From contig NZ_RIZI01000120.1 in the NCBI RefSeq assembly GCF_003721225.1, forward strand, positions 1 through 14,152: DNA of 14,152 nucleotides. The letters run 5' to 3'. The notes below the pieces were generated by a model that worked only from the letters and a program-made list of their open reading frames with translations, ran no database searches and was not told the DNA's origin. The DNA is from Acidithiobacillus sulfuriphilus (lineage in GTDB: Bacteria; Pseudomonadota; Gammaproteobacteria; Acidithiobacillales; Acidithiobacillaceae). Made by a program: the position numbers and the translations under genes. Below, in pieces: positions 1 to 7,473 of the stretch. Positions within the stretch are counted from its first letter, which is position 1, and each line of letters starts with the position of its first letter.

Positions 1-1194
1 CCCCCCCTGCCCCGCCAGCGCCTGGACGGCATTGAGGACCAGGTTCAGCACCGCCTGACGCAGTTGGTCCAGGGGCAGCATACAAATGCTTTCCGGCCCC
101 GGCAGCAGGTGCAGGGTCACTCCATCTGGAACCTGATAACGCAACAGCTTCAACAGCCCTTCCAGGGTTTCCCGCATGACCACCGGCTGCCCCAGTTCAT
201 GGCTCTGGCGGGCCCCCCGCAATGGCCGGTCCAAGAGACGGCTCATCCGCCGCAGCTCTTCCTCCATGAGCCCCAGGCGCGCCGCCAAGGCCGGATCGGT
301 CATCTCTCTTTTGAGGTTGGCACAGCCCACTTGCAAACCGGCCAGGGGGTTGCGCAACTCATGGGCCAGTGCCGCCGCCGTTTCTCCCACCGCCGCCAGA
401 CGCTCGGAACGGGCCATGGCGGCGTGCTGGGCAATGAGCGTATGGGCGGCGTTATTCACCTCCCGCTGGAGGTCCTGCAAGTACTGGCGACGGTTTTTTT
501 CGAGCAGCTCCAGGCGACCAAGCATCTGATTATAATAGCTCAATAACGGACTGATGCCCGGATCCGCAGCACCATCCACGACCCGCGTGAACGCACCGAT
601 CTCCAACGCCATCATGGCACGCTGCAGACGCTCCAGGGGACGCAGGATGCGCAGGCGGAAAAACACCAGGGTAACCACCAGGAAAACCACGAAGGCCGCC
701 AAGGCAACGGCTGTGCCGATCAGGGTATAGCGGGCATCCCGCCCCGCTGCCGCCAGCAGTTCACGCCCACGCGCCTGCTCCTGCAGATTCAGGCTGGCGA
801 GAAGGGTCAATGCCTCGCGCAAATGGGTGCCTCCGCTTTGATCGAGCAGCGACTGGATATGCGCTAATCTCTCGTTGCTGCGGGTATCCAGGGCATAGGC
901 GTCGTTAGCAATCCCTTCCAGAGCTTGCCGAAGGGCCGCTGCACCGGCAGTGGCCCCCTCACTCCGCCAACGCTGCAAGGCGTCCCGGGATGCCAGGGCC
1001 AAATCCGACATATATTGGGTATGGGCATCCAGCGTTGCCAGATCCTGGGTCGTGTGCACCAGCAAAACGCCCAGCAGCAACAACGCCAGGACGACAAATT
1101 GCACGAGCAGGAAGCCAATGGTGCGGAAGGGCGCAAAGGGAATGCGCCGGGGGCCGTCCCGGTCTTTGGGCGTCGGCAGACGAAGGATGGCCAT
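1..1194 (-). CDS. Membrane sensor histidine kinase (partial, 3' end outside window)
   Basis: This open frame starts at an ATG at 1194 and runs off the window edge after 398 codons. It has a transmembrane segment at about residues 25-47, a mostly helical extracytoplasmic region at about 48-155, a second transmembrane segment at about 157-180, a HAMP-like linker, and a coiled coil at about 225-265. The HisKA box LAHELRNPLAGLQ carries the phospho-accepting His278. The N box of the ATPase domain (LNLVLNAVQAL, N388) follows, and the G boxes lie outside the window. The N box resembles the NtrB/AtoS/ZraS class, whose members autophosphorylate and pass phosphate to a response regulator. No regulator gene is visible, so the partner and signal are unknown. 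The ATG is one codon after the gpsA stop and in the same frame, with a GGGG run directly against it and no well-spaced ribosome site. Translation is probably coupled to gpsA. Confidence 0.93.
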   Translation of the reverse strand, partial: MAILRLPTPKDRDGPRRIPFAPFRTIGFLLVQFVVLALLLLGVLLVHTTQDLATLDAHTQYMSDLALASRDALQRWRSEGATAGAAALRQALEGIANDAYALDTRSNERLAHIQSLLDQSGGTHLREALTLLASLNLQEQARGRELLAAAGRDARYTLIGTAVALAAFVVFLVVTLVFFRLRILRPLERLQRAMMALEIGAFTRVVDGAADPGISPLLSYYNQMLGRLELLEKNRRQYLQDLQREVNNAAHTLIAQHAAMARSERLAAVGETAAALAHELRNPLAGLQVGCANLKREMTDPALAARLGLMEEELRRMSRLLDRPLRGARQSHELGQPVVMRETLEGLLKLLRYQVPDGVTLHLLPGPESICMLPLDQLRQAVLNLVLNAVQALAGQGG

Positions 1195-1209
1195 CCCCTA
1201 AGGGGCCCC
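1195..1209. repeat. Overlapping GC palindromes at the gpsA/kinase junction
   Basis: CCCCT-A-AGGGG (1195-1205) overlaps the perfect palindrome GGGGCCCC (1202-1209). In the minus-strand transcript this reads GGGGCCCCUUAGGGG followed directly by the kinase AUG. The CCCC can pair with either flanking GGGG. It covers the gpsA stop codon and the only purine-rich stretch near the kinase start. Confidence 0.6.
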
Positions 1210-2226
1210 ATGGGCAGAACTACCCTGCCCCAAAACAGTGAATTCCGAGCGCAACTCCCGCTGCATGAGCGCATCGCTTGCCTCCCGCGGCGCGAGCCCC
1301 TGGTAAAGGACCCGGAACACCTGTTCGGTAATGGGCATTTCCACCCCTTCGCGCTGGGCCAGGAGAAAAAGGGCCTGGGCCGTACGCACGCCCTCGGCCT
1401 CCTGGCCTATTTCCCGCAGCACCTGGGCCAGCGGCAGTCCGCGCCCCAGGCCCAGGCCGACGCGGCGATTGCGGGAGAGATCCGAGGTGGCGGTGAGGAT
1501 CAGATCGCCGGCCCCGGCCAGACCCATAAAGGTTTCGGTCCTCCCTCCCAGGGCCGTGCCCAGACGACGCAATTCCGCGAGGCCTCGGGTAATGAGCGCC
1601 GCGCGGGCGCTAAAACCATTCCCCAGCCCATCGGAAATCCCGGCGGCGATAGCGAGCACGTTTTTGATGGCGCCCCCCAGGCAAACCCCTGCCACATCGT
1701 CGCTGGTATAGACCCGCATCTGCTCGTTTCCAAAACTGCGCGCCACCTCCTGCGCCAAATCCGCTGAGGCTGAGGCCGCCGTCATGGCCACCGGCAAGCC
1801 GGCAACGAGCTCTGCGGCAAAGGTAGGGCCGGAAATGACGGCAAAGGGCCGTTCTTTCAGGATCTGTCCAAGTACTTGGTCCAGCCGCAGGTCCGTTTCC
1901 AGTTCCAGACCCTTGCTGGCCAGCACCACCATCTGGCCCGCCGGCAGGGACTCTCGCAGGGACAGCAATGTGTTACGGACCGCGTGGCTCGGTACCGCCA
2001 GCACCATACCCGCGCAACCCGCCACGGCAGCGGCAAGATCCGTGGTACAGGTGAGGCGGGCTGGCCTGGAGACTTGGGGAAAATGGGGGGAGAGATCGCC
2101 ACCGGCCGATGGACAGGGCAGGCTCTCGGGATGGCGCCCCCACAAGCGTACGGAATGCCCCTGGCGAGCAAGGTGGACAGCCAGCGCCACCCCCCAATGC
2201 CCCGCCCCCAGCACCACCCAGTTCAT
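1198..2226 (-). CDS. gpsA: Glycerol-3-phosphate dehydrogenase [NAD(P)+]
   Basis: The 342-residue cytoplasmic enzyme reduces dihydroxyacetone phosphate to sn-glycerol 3-phosphate, the backbone precursor for phospholipids. The N-terminal Rossmann fold shows GAGHWG at residues 7-12 and VLAVPSHAVR at about 75-84. ISGPTFAAEL lies at 131-140. The C-terminal domain has GGAIKNV with the catalytic lysine K188, followed by TRGLAELRRLG and GLAGAGDLILT. Length is normal for the family. The ATG at 2226 is preceded by GTAGG at a short distance. The gene lies 14 bases after secB, the order conserved in E. coli and many proteobacteria, so it is likely co-transcribed. Its TAG stop is in frame with the next gene's ATG one codon away. 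Confidence 0.98.
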   Translation of the reverse strand: MNWVVLGAGHWGVALAVHLARQGHSVRLWGRHPESLPCPSAGGDLSPHFPQVSRPARLTCTTDLAAAVAGCAGMVLAVPSHAVRNTLLSLRESLPAGQMVVLASKGLELETDLRLDQVLGQILKERPFAVISGPTFAAELVAGLPVAMTAASASADLAQEVARSFGNEQMRVYTSDDVAGVCLGGAIKNVLAIAAGISDGLGNGFSARAALITRGLAELRRLGTALGGRTETFMGLAGAGDLILTATSDLSRNRRVGLGLGRGLPLAQVLREIGQEAEGVRTAQALFLLAQREGVEMPITEQVFRVLYQGLAPREASDALMQRELRSEFTVLGQGSSAHGAP

Positions 2227-2228
2227 GA

Positions 2229-2248
2229 GCCTACTGCAGCCTACTGCG
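2229..2248. repeat. Perfect 10-bp tandem duplication at the secB/gpsA junction
   Basis: AGCCTACTGC occurs twice in a row (2229-2238 and 2239-2248). On the minus strand it is GCAGTAGGCT twice. The upstream copy supplies the secB stop TAG; the second supplies the AGG just before the gpsA ATG. Removing one copy would leave a 4-nt secB-gpsA gap instead of 14. Confidence 0.85.
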
Positions 2249-2687
2249 TCATATGCTGCTGTTCGGTTTGCGCCTGCTGGTACAATGCCTCAAAATTGAC
2301 GGGATGCAGATGCAAGGGCTGGAAGCCGCCGCGACCCACCATGTCGGCCACTGCCTCGCGGGCGTAAGGGAAGAGAATGGTCGGGCAATGCACCCCCAGG
2401 AGTACCGGCAGATGCTCTTCGGGAATATGCTGCATACGGAAGAGGCCCGCCTGCTGTACCTCAATGGCGAAGTACGTATGCTCACCCGATTTGGCATTCA
2501 CCGTCACCGTGAGTACGACCTCCATGAGATCATCCGCACCTTCCACCGGCGCGGTGGCCGTGTTCAAACCCACGTCCACCGTCGGCGCCTCACTCATCAA
2601 AAAACTCTTAGGGGCGTTGGGAGACTCGAAAGAGGCATCTTTGATATAGAGCCGCTCAATCATGAAAACCGCGTTTTGTTCGTCCAT
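2241..2687 (-). CDS. secB: Protein-export chaperone SecB
   Basis: The 148-residue cytoplasmic chaperone binds unfolded preproteins as a tetramer and delivers them to SecA for Sec export. Recognisable stretches are IERLYIKDASFESPNAP near residues 10-26, FAIEVQQAGLF near 73-83, and CPTILFPYAREAV followed by GGFQPLHLHPVNFEALY, the family C-terminal signature. Length fits (E. coli SecB is 155). The ATG at 2687 has AAGGA seven bases upstream. The gene sits between trxC, about 102 bases upstream, and gpsA, 14 bases downstream. The longer upstream gap could hold its own promoter, but I see no clear -35/-10 pair. Presence of SecB supports a proteobacterium. Confidence 0.97.
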   Translation of the reverse strand: MDEQNAVFMIERLYIKDASFESPNAPKSFLMSEAPTVDVGLNTATAPVEGADDLMEVVLTVTVNAKSGEHTYFAIEVQQAGLFRMQHIPEEHLPVLLGVHCPTILFPYAREAVADMVGRGGFQPLHLHPVNFEALYQQAQTEQQHMTQ

Positions 2688-2754
2688 GCTAATCCTTTTG
2701 CGTAAAAATGCGATTCAGTTTACCCCAAGGCCGGCCCCTGCGGCTATCGTCCGC

Positions 2755-2788
2755 TGCAGATTCCCTGCATCGGCACCGCGGCTCGCGG
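2755..2788 (-). other. Cluster of small inverted repeats between trxC and secB
   Basis: Two perfect stem candidates lie just after the trxC stop: CCGCG-AGC-CGCGG (2776-2788) and TGCAG-GGAAT-CTGCA (2755-2769), written in transcript sense. GGCCGGCC follows at 2729-2736. No T-run directly follows either stem, so this is not a standard intrinsic terminator. It may be an mRNA processing or attenuation site. Confidence 0.35.
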
Positions 2789-2789
2789 C

Positions 2790-3221
2790 CTAGCGCTGCG
2801 CGTTGAGCCAGCGCTGCAATTCCGCCGCCCCCAGCGCCCCGCTCACCCGCGCCGCCTCTTTCCCAGCCCGGAAGAACACCAGGGTAGGAATGGAGCGAAT
2901 CTGGTAGCGGGCACCGATATCCGGCTCAGCCTCGGTGTTGAGCTTGGCAAAGAGCAGCGTGCCGTTCATTTCCCGCGCCACCTGCTCGAACTGCGGGGCC
3001 ATCATCCGGCACGGCCCGCACCAGGGCGCCCAGAAATCCACCACCACCGGCAGGTCATTCCTGGCGATATAAGAGGCAAAGCGGTCGCTGCTCAGGTTGA
3101 CGGGATGGTCGGGGAGCAGCGGCGCATGGCATTTACCGCATTTGGGATTCTCACTCAGGCGCGCCGCCGCCAACCGATTCACCGCCCCACAGGCCGGGCA
3201 AACTACCATGATCGCAGACAT
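2790..3221 (-). CDS. trxC: Thioredoxin 2 (zinc-ribbon thioredoxin)
   Basis: The 143-residue cytoplasmic thiol-disulfide reductase has an N-terminal zinc ribbon with two Cys pairs (C8/C11 in CPACGAVNR and C28/C31 in CGKC). A thioredoxin fold follows with FWAPWCGPC (redox cysteines C68 and C71) and the cis-proline motif RSIPT. This arrangement and length match E. coli TrxC (139 aa), an oxidative-stress thioredoxin that is reduced by thioredoxin reductase. The frame extends back to a TTG at 3233, but the ATG at 3221 is chosen because GGAGGTGAG stands immediately before it. The gene starts 43 bases after grxC. Thioredoxins are also known to reduce protein persulfides, which would fit the rhodanese and regulator upstream; that link is inferred. 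Confidence 0.96.
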   Translation of the reverse strand: MSAIMVVCPACGAVNRLAAARLSENPKCGKCHAPLLPDHPVNLSSDRFASYIARNDLPVVVDFWAPWCGPCRMMAPQFEQVAREMNGTLLFAKLNTEAEPDIGARYQIRSIPTLVFFRAGKEAARVSGALGAAELQRWLNAQR

Positions 3222-3264
3222 CTCACCTCCCAAGCCGCTAATTTAGGCTCTTTCTATGGGCCCT

Positions 3265-3534
3265 TTAGCTTTTCCCCCGCAGCAAGCCGTCCAGCAGGCC
3301 TTTTTTATCGAGGGCCGCGAGATCGTCATAACCACCCACATGCTGCTCCCCGATAAATATTTGCGGCACCGTATGCCGCCCGTGGCTGCGCGTCGTCATG
3401 ACTTGACGCTGCTGCGGATCGCGGTCAATCCGGATCTGTTCCGGCGTCACGCCCTTGCTACGCAACAGAGACTCTGCCATGCGGCAATAGGGACAGCTAG
3501 GCGTAGAGTACATGAGCACGGGCACGGAGGACAT
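3265..3534 (-). CDS. grxC: Glutaredoxin 3
   Basis: The 89-residue dithiol glutaredoxin uses glutathione to reduce disulfides and mixed disulfides in the cytoplasm. Visible motifs are MYSTPSCPYC with the CPYC active site near residues 14-17, TVPQIFI with the cis-proline, and the GSH-contacting GGYDDL. The frame stays open upstream to 3606, but the ATG at 3534 fits the family's short N-terminus. It is one base after the stop of the rhodanese gene (TAG-C-ATG), and GGAG in the end of that gene serves as ribosome site. E. coli has the same yibN(rhodanese)-grxC-secB-gpsA order; here trxC is added between grxC and secB. Confidence 0.97.
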   Translation of the reverse strand: MSSVPVLMYSTPSCPYCRMAESLLRSKGVTPEQIRIDRDPQQRQVMTTRSHGRHTVPQIFIGEQHVGGYDDLAALDKKGLLDGLLRGKS

Positions 3535-3535
3535 G

Positions 3536-3958
3536 CTATTTCTCCACGGGCAAACCGGCGCCCCGCCACGCGTGGATACCGCCCTTGAGGCTGTAGATCT
3601 TGTCAAATCCGGCCTTTTTCAGCAGGGCCGCGGCGCGCGCCGAGCGCATCCCGCTGGCGCACTGGCAAATCACATGATGACCGCGGTGCCTTTCCAGATC
3701 CTTCACATACTTGGACAGATCCCCCAAAGGAATGTGCCGGGCATTGGGCAGATGGCCGCGCGACCATTCCTCCTGTTCACGCACATCGATGATCACTGCA
3801 TCTTCGTGGTTGATGAGATGGACGGCGGCGCTGGGGTCCACCTCCTCGATACCGGCGATGCGGCGGCTCAGGGGCCCGCGCAGGAGCAGCACCAGCACGA
3901 CAATGGCGGAAAGCACCAGCATCCACTGCGCTTGCAGAAATTGCAGCAGTTCGCCCAT
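3536..3958 (-). CDS. Membrane-anchored rhodanese-like protein (YibN type)
   Basis: The 140-residue protein has one N-terminal transmembrane segment at about residues 10-26, followed by a single rhodanese domain facing the cytoplasm or periplasm (topology not settled). The active-site loop CASGMR carries the catalytic cysteine at about C100, which forms a persulfide in sulfur transfer; a second cysteine sits two residues before it (CQC). DVREQEEWSRGHLPNA and GGIHAWRGAGLP are typical rhodanese signatures. A GTG at 3970 overlaps the preceding stop, but the ATG at 3958 is preferred because GGTGAG lies seven bases before it. Its place ahead of grxC-secB-gpsA matches E. coli yibN. Following a DUF2892 gene, it also resembles the soluble half of YgaP. 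The donor and acceptor of sulfur are unknown. Confidence 0.93.
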   Translation of the reverse strand: MGELLQFLQAQWMLVLSAIVVLVLLLRGPLSRRIAGIEEVDPSAAVHLINHEDAVIIDVREQEEWSRGHLPNARHIPLGDLSKYVKDLERHRGHHVICQCASGMRSARAAALLKKAGFDKIYSLKGGIHAWRGAGLPVEK

Positions 3959-3966
3959 AACGCCAC

Positions 3967-4188
3967 TCACCGCCCGCAGACCCGCGCGTCACGGACGCCG
4001 GCGGCGATCAGGATGCGCTCCAGTGGACAGAAACAGGTAAAGCCGCTCTGCAGAAGATTCAGGCCCACAAAGAGGGTGACGGCCAGAAACCATTGGCTGA
4101 CAAAGGCCGGGCTGGCCGGAGCGCCCAGGATCACGCTCAGGAGGATAAAAATACCGGCTATCGCCCGCACCCAACGTTCACTATTCAT
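3967..4188 (-). CDS. DUF2892 (YgaP-like) inner membrane protein
   Basis: The 73-residue protein has two hydrophobic segments (about residues 8-24 and 30-47). It shows the family pattern: [15 protein letters not shown] at the start, then [18 protein letters not shown]. Two cysteines, C52 and C54, lie in the FTCFCPL motif. DUF2892 is the membrane module that in E. coli YgaP is joined to a rhodanese domain; here it is a separate gene directly followed by the rhodanese gene. The ATG at 4188 lies 6 bases after the RND gene stop, and AAGGAG in the end of that gene is the likely ribosome site. Its molecular role is not established. YgaP-type proteins are linked to sulfur transfer and thiocyanate or persulfide handling. 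Confidence 0.92.
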   Translation of the reverse strand: MNSERWVRAIAGIFILLSVILGAPASPAFVSQWFLAVTLFVGLNLLQSGFTCFCPLERILIAAGVRDARVCGR

Positions 4189-4194
4189 GATGAT

Positions 4195-7100
4195 TCAAAC
4201 TCCTTGTCGTCGCTGTTCCAGGCGCCGCTCCCACAGGAAGTAGAGCAGCGGGATCACAATCAATGTCAACATAGTGGAGGCGAAAGTGCCGAAAATCAAG
4301 GAGACGGCCAGACCCCCGAATACGGGGTCCGTGACCATGATGGCCGAGCCGAACATGATGGCCAGCGCCGTCAGCAGGATTGGCCGGAAACGCACCGCAC
4401 CGCCTTGCAAGACAGCCTCATCCAAAGGGTACCCCCGGCGCCGATAGTCGACAATAAAGTCGATCAGCAGCAGGGAGTTGCGCACCACCACACCAGCCAA
4501 GGCAATGACGCCGATCATGGAGGTGGCGTTGAAGGGGGTGCCGAGCAGCCAGTGTCCCGGAAACACGCCCACCAGGGTCAGAGGAATGGCGCCCATGACG
4601 ATGATGGGCATCATGAACGACTGGTAGTAGGCCACCAACATCAGGTAAATGAATACCAGCGCCACGATGAAGGCCGCCCCGAGGTCGCGGAAGACGTCCA
4701 GGGTCAGGCGCATGTCGCCGCCCCAGAGGATCTGGTAATGGGTGATGTCGTCGGGTTGGGCCGGAGTGAAGCCGAGATTGGCCGTCGTCAGAGGAACGCC
4801 GTCCAGGACCTTGCCGTCGAGCCGGTGGTTGAGGGTCAGGACGGCGTAAACCGGACTGGAACCCAGCAGGTCGCCGGTCACGTAGACCACGGGATGCTGG
4901 TCGCGATCATAAATGGGCTTGTCCAGGGTGGCATCACGGATCTGCACGATGCTTGCCAGGGGCACTTCCTGGCCGCTTTGGCTTTGCACCCGCAGGTCGA
5001 GGATCTGCTGCCGCCAGGCGCGATCGGCCCGGGGGGTACGCAGGATGATGTCCACGGGCTCCCGCGCCGAAACGGAGCGCAGGTCTCCGAGCTTGGCGCC
5101 CGCCACATAATCATGAACCAGTTCCGCCACCCGGGCCGGGGCAACGCCGGCCAGTTGCGCCTTTTGCCGATCCAGATGGATGACATATTCGGGCACCGTC
5201 GCGGTGACCGAGTCATCGACATTGGTCATCCGGTAGACTTTGCGAAAATCCGTCTCGACGGGACCCGCCAGTTCCCGCAGTTTTTGATAATCCGGGCCAT
5301 AGAGTTCGGCCACCACCTGGGCCCGCACTGGCGGCCCCGGCGGTACTTCGAAGATCTTGATGACCGACTGTGGAAAGCTCCGGCGCACCGGGGCCAGGGC
5401 CTGATACACCGCAACAGCCACCGCGTGGGACATGGGACGCTCATCACGCGGCACCAGGTTGACCTGGATCTGGGCATAATTGCTCCCCTGGCGCATCATG
5501 TCGCCGCGCACCAGGCCGGCAAAATCCACCGGCGCCGAGCGCCCCAGGTAGGTCTGGAAGTTTTCCACGTAAGGATTCTTGCTCAAGACGTTGCCCACCG
5601 CCTCGCTCACTTGCCCGGTTTCATCCAGGGCCGTTCCGGCAGGAGTATCCACTTGAATGAGAAAATCACTGACATTGCCTTCGGGCAACATCTTGACGTT
5701 GACGCCCAGGGCGCTCAGGGGACCGTTGGTGCCCTGGGGGCGGAAAAATTGCCAGGCAGGCATTGCCATCACCAGGATCAGCAACACGATCACCACCACA
5801 AAAAAGAGGTTGCGTTTGCCCGCCGACTCCAATAGGGGCCTGAAAATGGCGAGATACCCTTTTTGCAGGGGATCGGGGCCATGGCCATGGGCTGCGGACT
5901 CCCCCGCCTGGCGGGCGGCCTTTTTCTGCAGGAAGCGATTGGCTCCCCAAGGTACTACCGTGTAGGCCAGGAGCACCGAGGCAATCATGGCAATGGGCAC
6001 AAAGATGGGGATGGGGAGCATGAAGGGACCCATCATCCCCGTCACAAAGGCCATGGGAATGAAGGCAAGAATCACGGCCAGTGTCGCGATATTGGTGGGG
6101 TTGCCGATCTCGTTGGTGGCCGTGATCACGCACTGGGCAAACTTGCCTCCTTCGCACTCCCCCATGTGCCGGTGGATGTTTTCGATGACCACGATGGCGC
6201 CATCCACCAGCAAACCCAAGGACAGAATGAGGGCAAAAAGGGTGATGCGGTTGATGGTTTGACCCGTGAGCCAGCCGATACCCAGCACTACGGCCAGGGT
6301 CAGTGGCACCGTCAGGATGACGATGGCGGCCTCCCGCCAACCCAGGAAAAGGAGCAGGATGACCGCCACCACGCCAATGGCGATACCCAGATGCTCGATC
6401 AAGGTATTGACGGCATCATCGGCCCGCTGGCCGTAATCGCGGGTGACGGTGACATGGACCCCTTGGGGAAGGGCTTCGGACTCCAACCGCTTCAATTTCG
6501 CTGTGATGGCATCGGCTACGGTCACGGCATTGGCGCCGGAGCGCTTGGCCAGGGAGATCGTCACCGCCGGCAGCGTGGTACCGGCGCTTAGGCCCAGGCG
6601 ATTGGCGGGGCCGGCGGTGGTCGTGGTCGCCATGTCCGTTTCCGCCGGACCTTCTTCCACCTGGGCCACATCCTTGAGGAAGATCGGCCGGCCGTCATGG
6701 CTGCCGATGATCAAATCCCCAACGCCTCGGGCAGAAGCAAAGGCGGCATCGATACGCAGGGGAATCTGCTGGTTGTTGCGGACCAGATTGCCGCCGGGCA
6801 GCACCACATTGGCCGCCTGCAGGGCCCGTTTGACCTGCGTCAGACTGAGCCCGACACTGGCAAGCCGAGCAGGATCCAGCCAGATATTCACCGCCAGGGG
6901 GCTGCCGCCGATCACCTCGGCGTTGGCCACATCGGGCACGCTCTGGAGCTGCTCCATGAGGCGCAGACCCACTTGGCGCAAGGCCATGGGCGTCATGCTG
7001 GCGGCGCTCAGAGTGACGGTCATGATGGGCACGTCGTTGATGCCGATGGACTTGACCAGGGGTTGCTCCGTGCCCGGCGGCATCTTGTCCAGATTGCGGC

Positions 7101-7473
7101 TCAATTGGTTGTAGAGTTCCAGCAGACTCTTTTCCTCGTTGGCCCCCACCTGGAACTGCACCGTGACAATACCCATGTCATCCACCGCATAGCCATAGGT
7201 GTGATGGACGCCGGGCAGGGAGGCCATGAGGGCCTCCAACGGACGCACCACCAGATGGTGGACCTCTTCGCTATTGGAGCCCGGCCGCATGATGAAAATC
7301 TCGGCGGCCGGCACCACGATTTCCGGATTGTAGAGGCGCGGCGTCACCGCCACCGCCATGGCCCCGAAGAGCGCGATGGCGATCATGATCAGGACGGTGA
7401 TCTTGGAACGATAAAAGGCCGCCGCCAGACGTCCGGCAAGGTTCTGCGGCTGCCGCTGCCCCGCCTCAGCCAT
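4195..7473 (-). CDS. RND efflux transporter, inner-membrane permease (AcrB/AcrD/AcrF family)
   Basis: The 1092-residue proton-driven pump protein would work with the upstream membrane-fusion and outer-membrane genes. TM1 lies at about residues 25-45 and is followed by a large periplasmic porter loop. TM2-6 at about 350-490 include ALILSLGLLVDGAIVVIENI, a cytoplasmic linker at about 520-550 joins the halves, and TM7 is at about 565. A second porter loop and TM8-12 follow, ending in IVIPLLYFLWERR. The TM4 proton-relay site has D424-G425 where AcrB has Asp-Asp. TM10 has R998-N999 where AcrB has Lys940-Asn. No methionine-rich copper/silver signature of CusA was seen, so the substrate is unknown. 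The frame reaches back to 7506, but the ATG at 7473 is preceded by GGAGGGAG and gives an 8-nt overlap with the preceding gene. Confidence 0.96.
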   Translation of the reverse strand: MAEAGQRQPQNLAGRLAAAFYRSKITVLIMIAIALFGAMAVAVTPRLYNPEIVVPAAEIFIMRPGSNSEEVHHLVVRPLEALMASLPGVHHTYGYAVDDMGIVTVQFQVGANEEKSLLELYNQLSRNLDKMPPGTEQPLVKSIGINDVPIMTVTLSAASMTPMALRQVGLRLMEQLQSVPDVANAEVIGGSPLAVNIWLDPARLASVGLSLTQVKRALQAANVVLPGGNLVRNNQQIPLRIDAAFASARGVGDLIIGSHDGRPIFLKDVAQVEEGPAETDMATTTTAGPANRLGLSAGTTLPAVTISLAKRSGANAVTVADAITAKLKRLESEALPQGVHVTVTRDYGQRADDAVNTLIEHLGIAIGVVAVILLLFLGWREAAIVILTVPLTLAVVLGIGWLTGQTINRITLFALILSLGLLVDGAIVVIENIHRHMGECEGGKFAQCVITATNEIGNPTNIATLAVILAFIPMAFVTGMMGPFMLPIPIFVPIAMIASVLLAYTVVPWGANRFLQKKAARQAGESAAHGHGPDPLQKGYLAIFRPLLESAGKRNLFFVVVIVLLILVMAMPAWQFFRPQGTNGPLSALGVNVKMLPEGNVSDFLIQVDTPAGTALDETGQVSEAVGNVLSKNPYVENFQTYLGRSAPVDFAGLVRGDMMRQGSNYAQIQVNLVPRDERPMSHAVAVAVYQALAPVRRSFPQSVIKIFEVPPGPPVRAQVVAELYGPDYQKLRELAGPVETDFRKVYRMTNVDDSVTATVPEYVIHLDRQKAQLAGVAPARVAELVHDYVAGAKLGDLRSVSAREPVDIILRTPRADRAWRQQILDLRVQSQSGQEVPLASIVQIRDATLDKPIYDRDQHPVVYVTGDLLGSSPVYAVLTLNHRLDGKVLDGVPLTTANLGFTPAQPDDITHYQILWGGDMRLTLDVFRDLGAAFIVALVFIYLMLVAYYQSFMMPIIVMGAIPLTLVGVFPGHWLLGTPFNATSMIGVIALAGVVVRNSLLLIDFIVDYRRRGYPLDEAVLQGGAVRFRPILLTALAIMFGSAIMVTDPVFGGLAVSLIFGTFASTMLTLIVIPLLYFLWERRLEQRRQGV

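Noticed and set aside
925..1767. 280-codon plus-strand open frame opposite gpsA and the kinase
   Set aside because: Antisense shadow spanning two recognisable minus-strand genes; no family resemblance.
4093..5835. 580-codon plus-strand open frame opposite the RND gene
   Set aside because: It is the antisense of a clear RND permease. Its translation is Gln/His/Arg-rich low-complexity sequence with no recognisable domain, as expected from GC-rich antisense frames.
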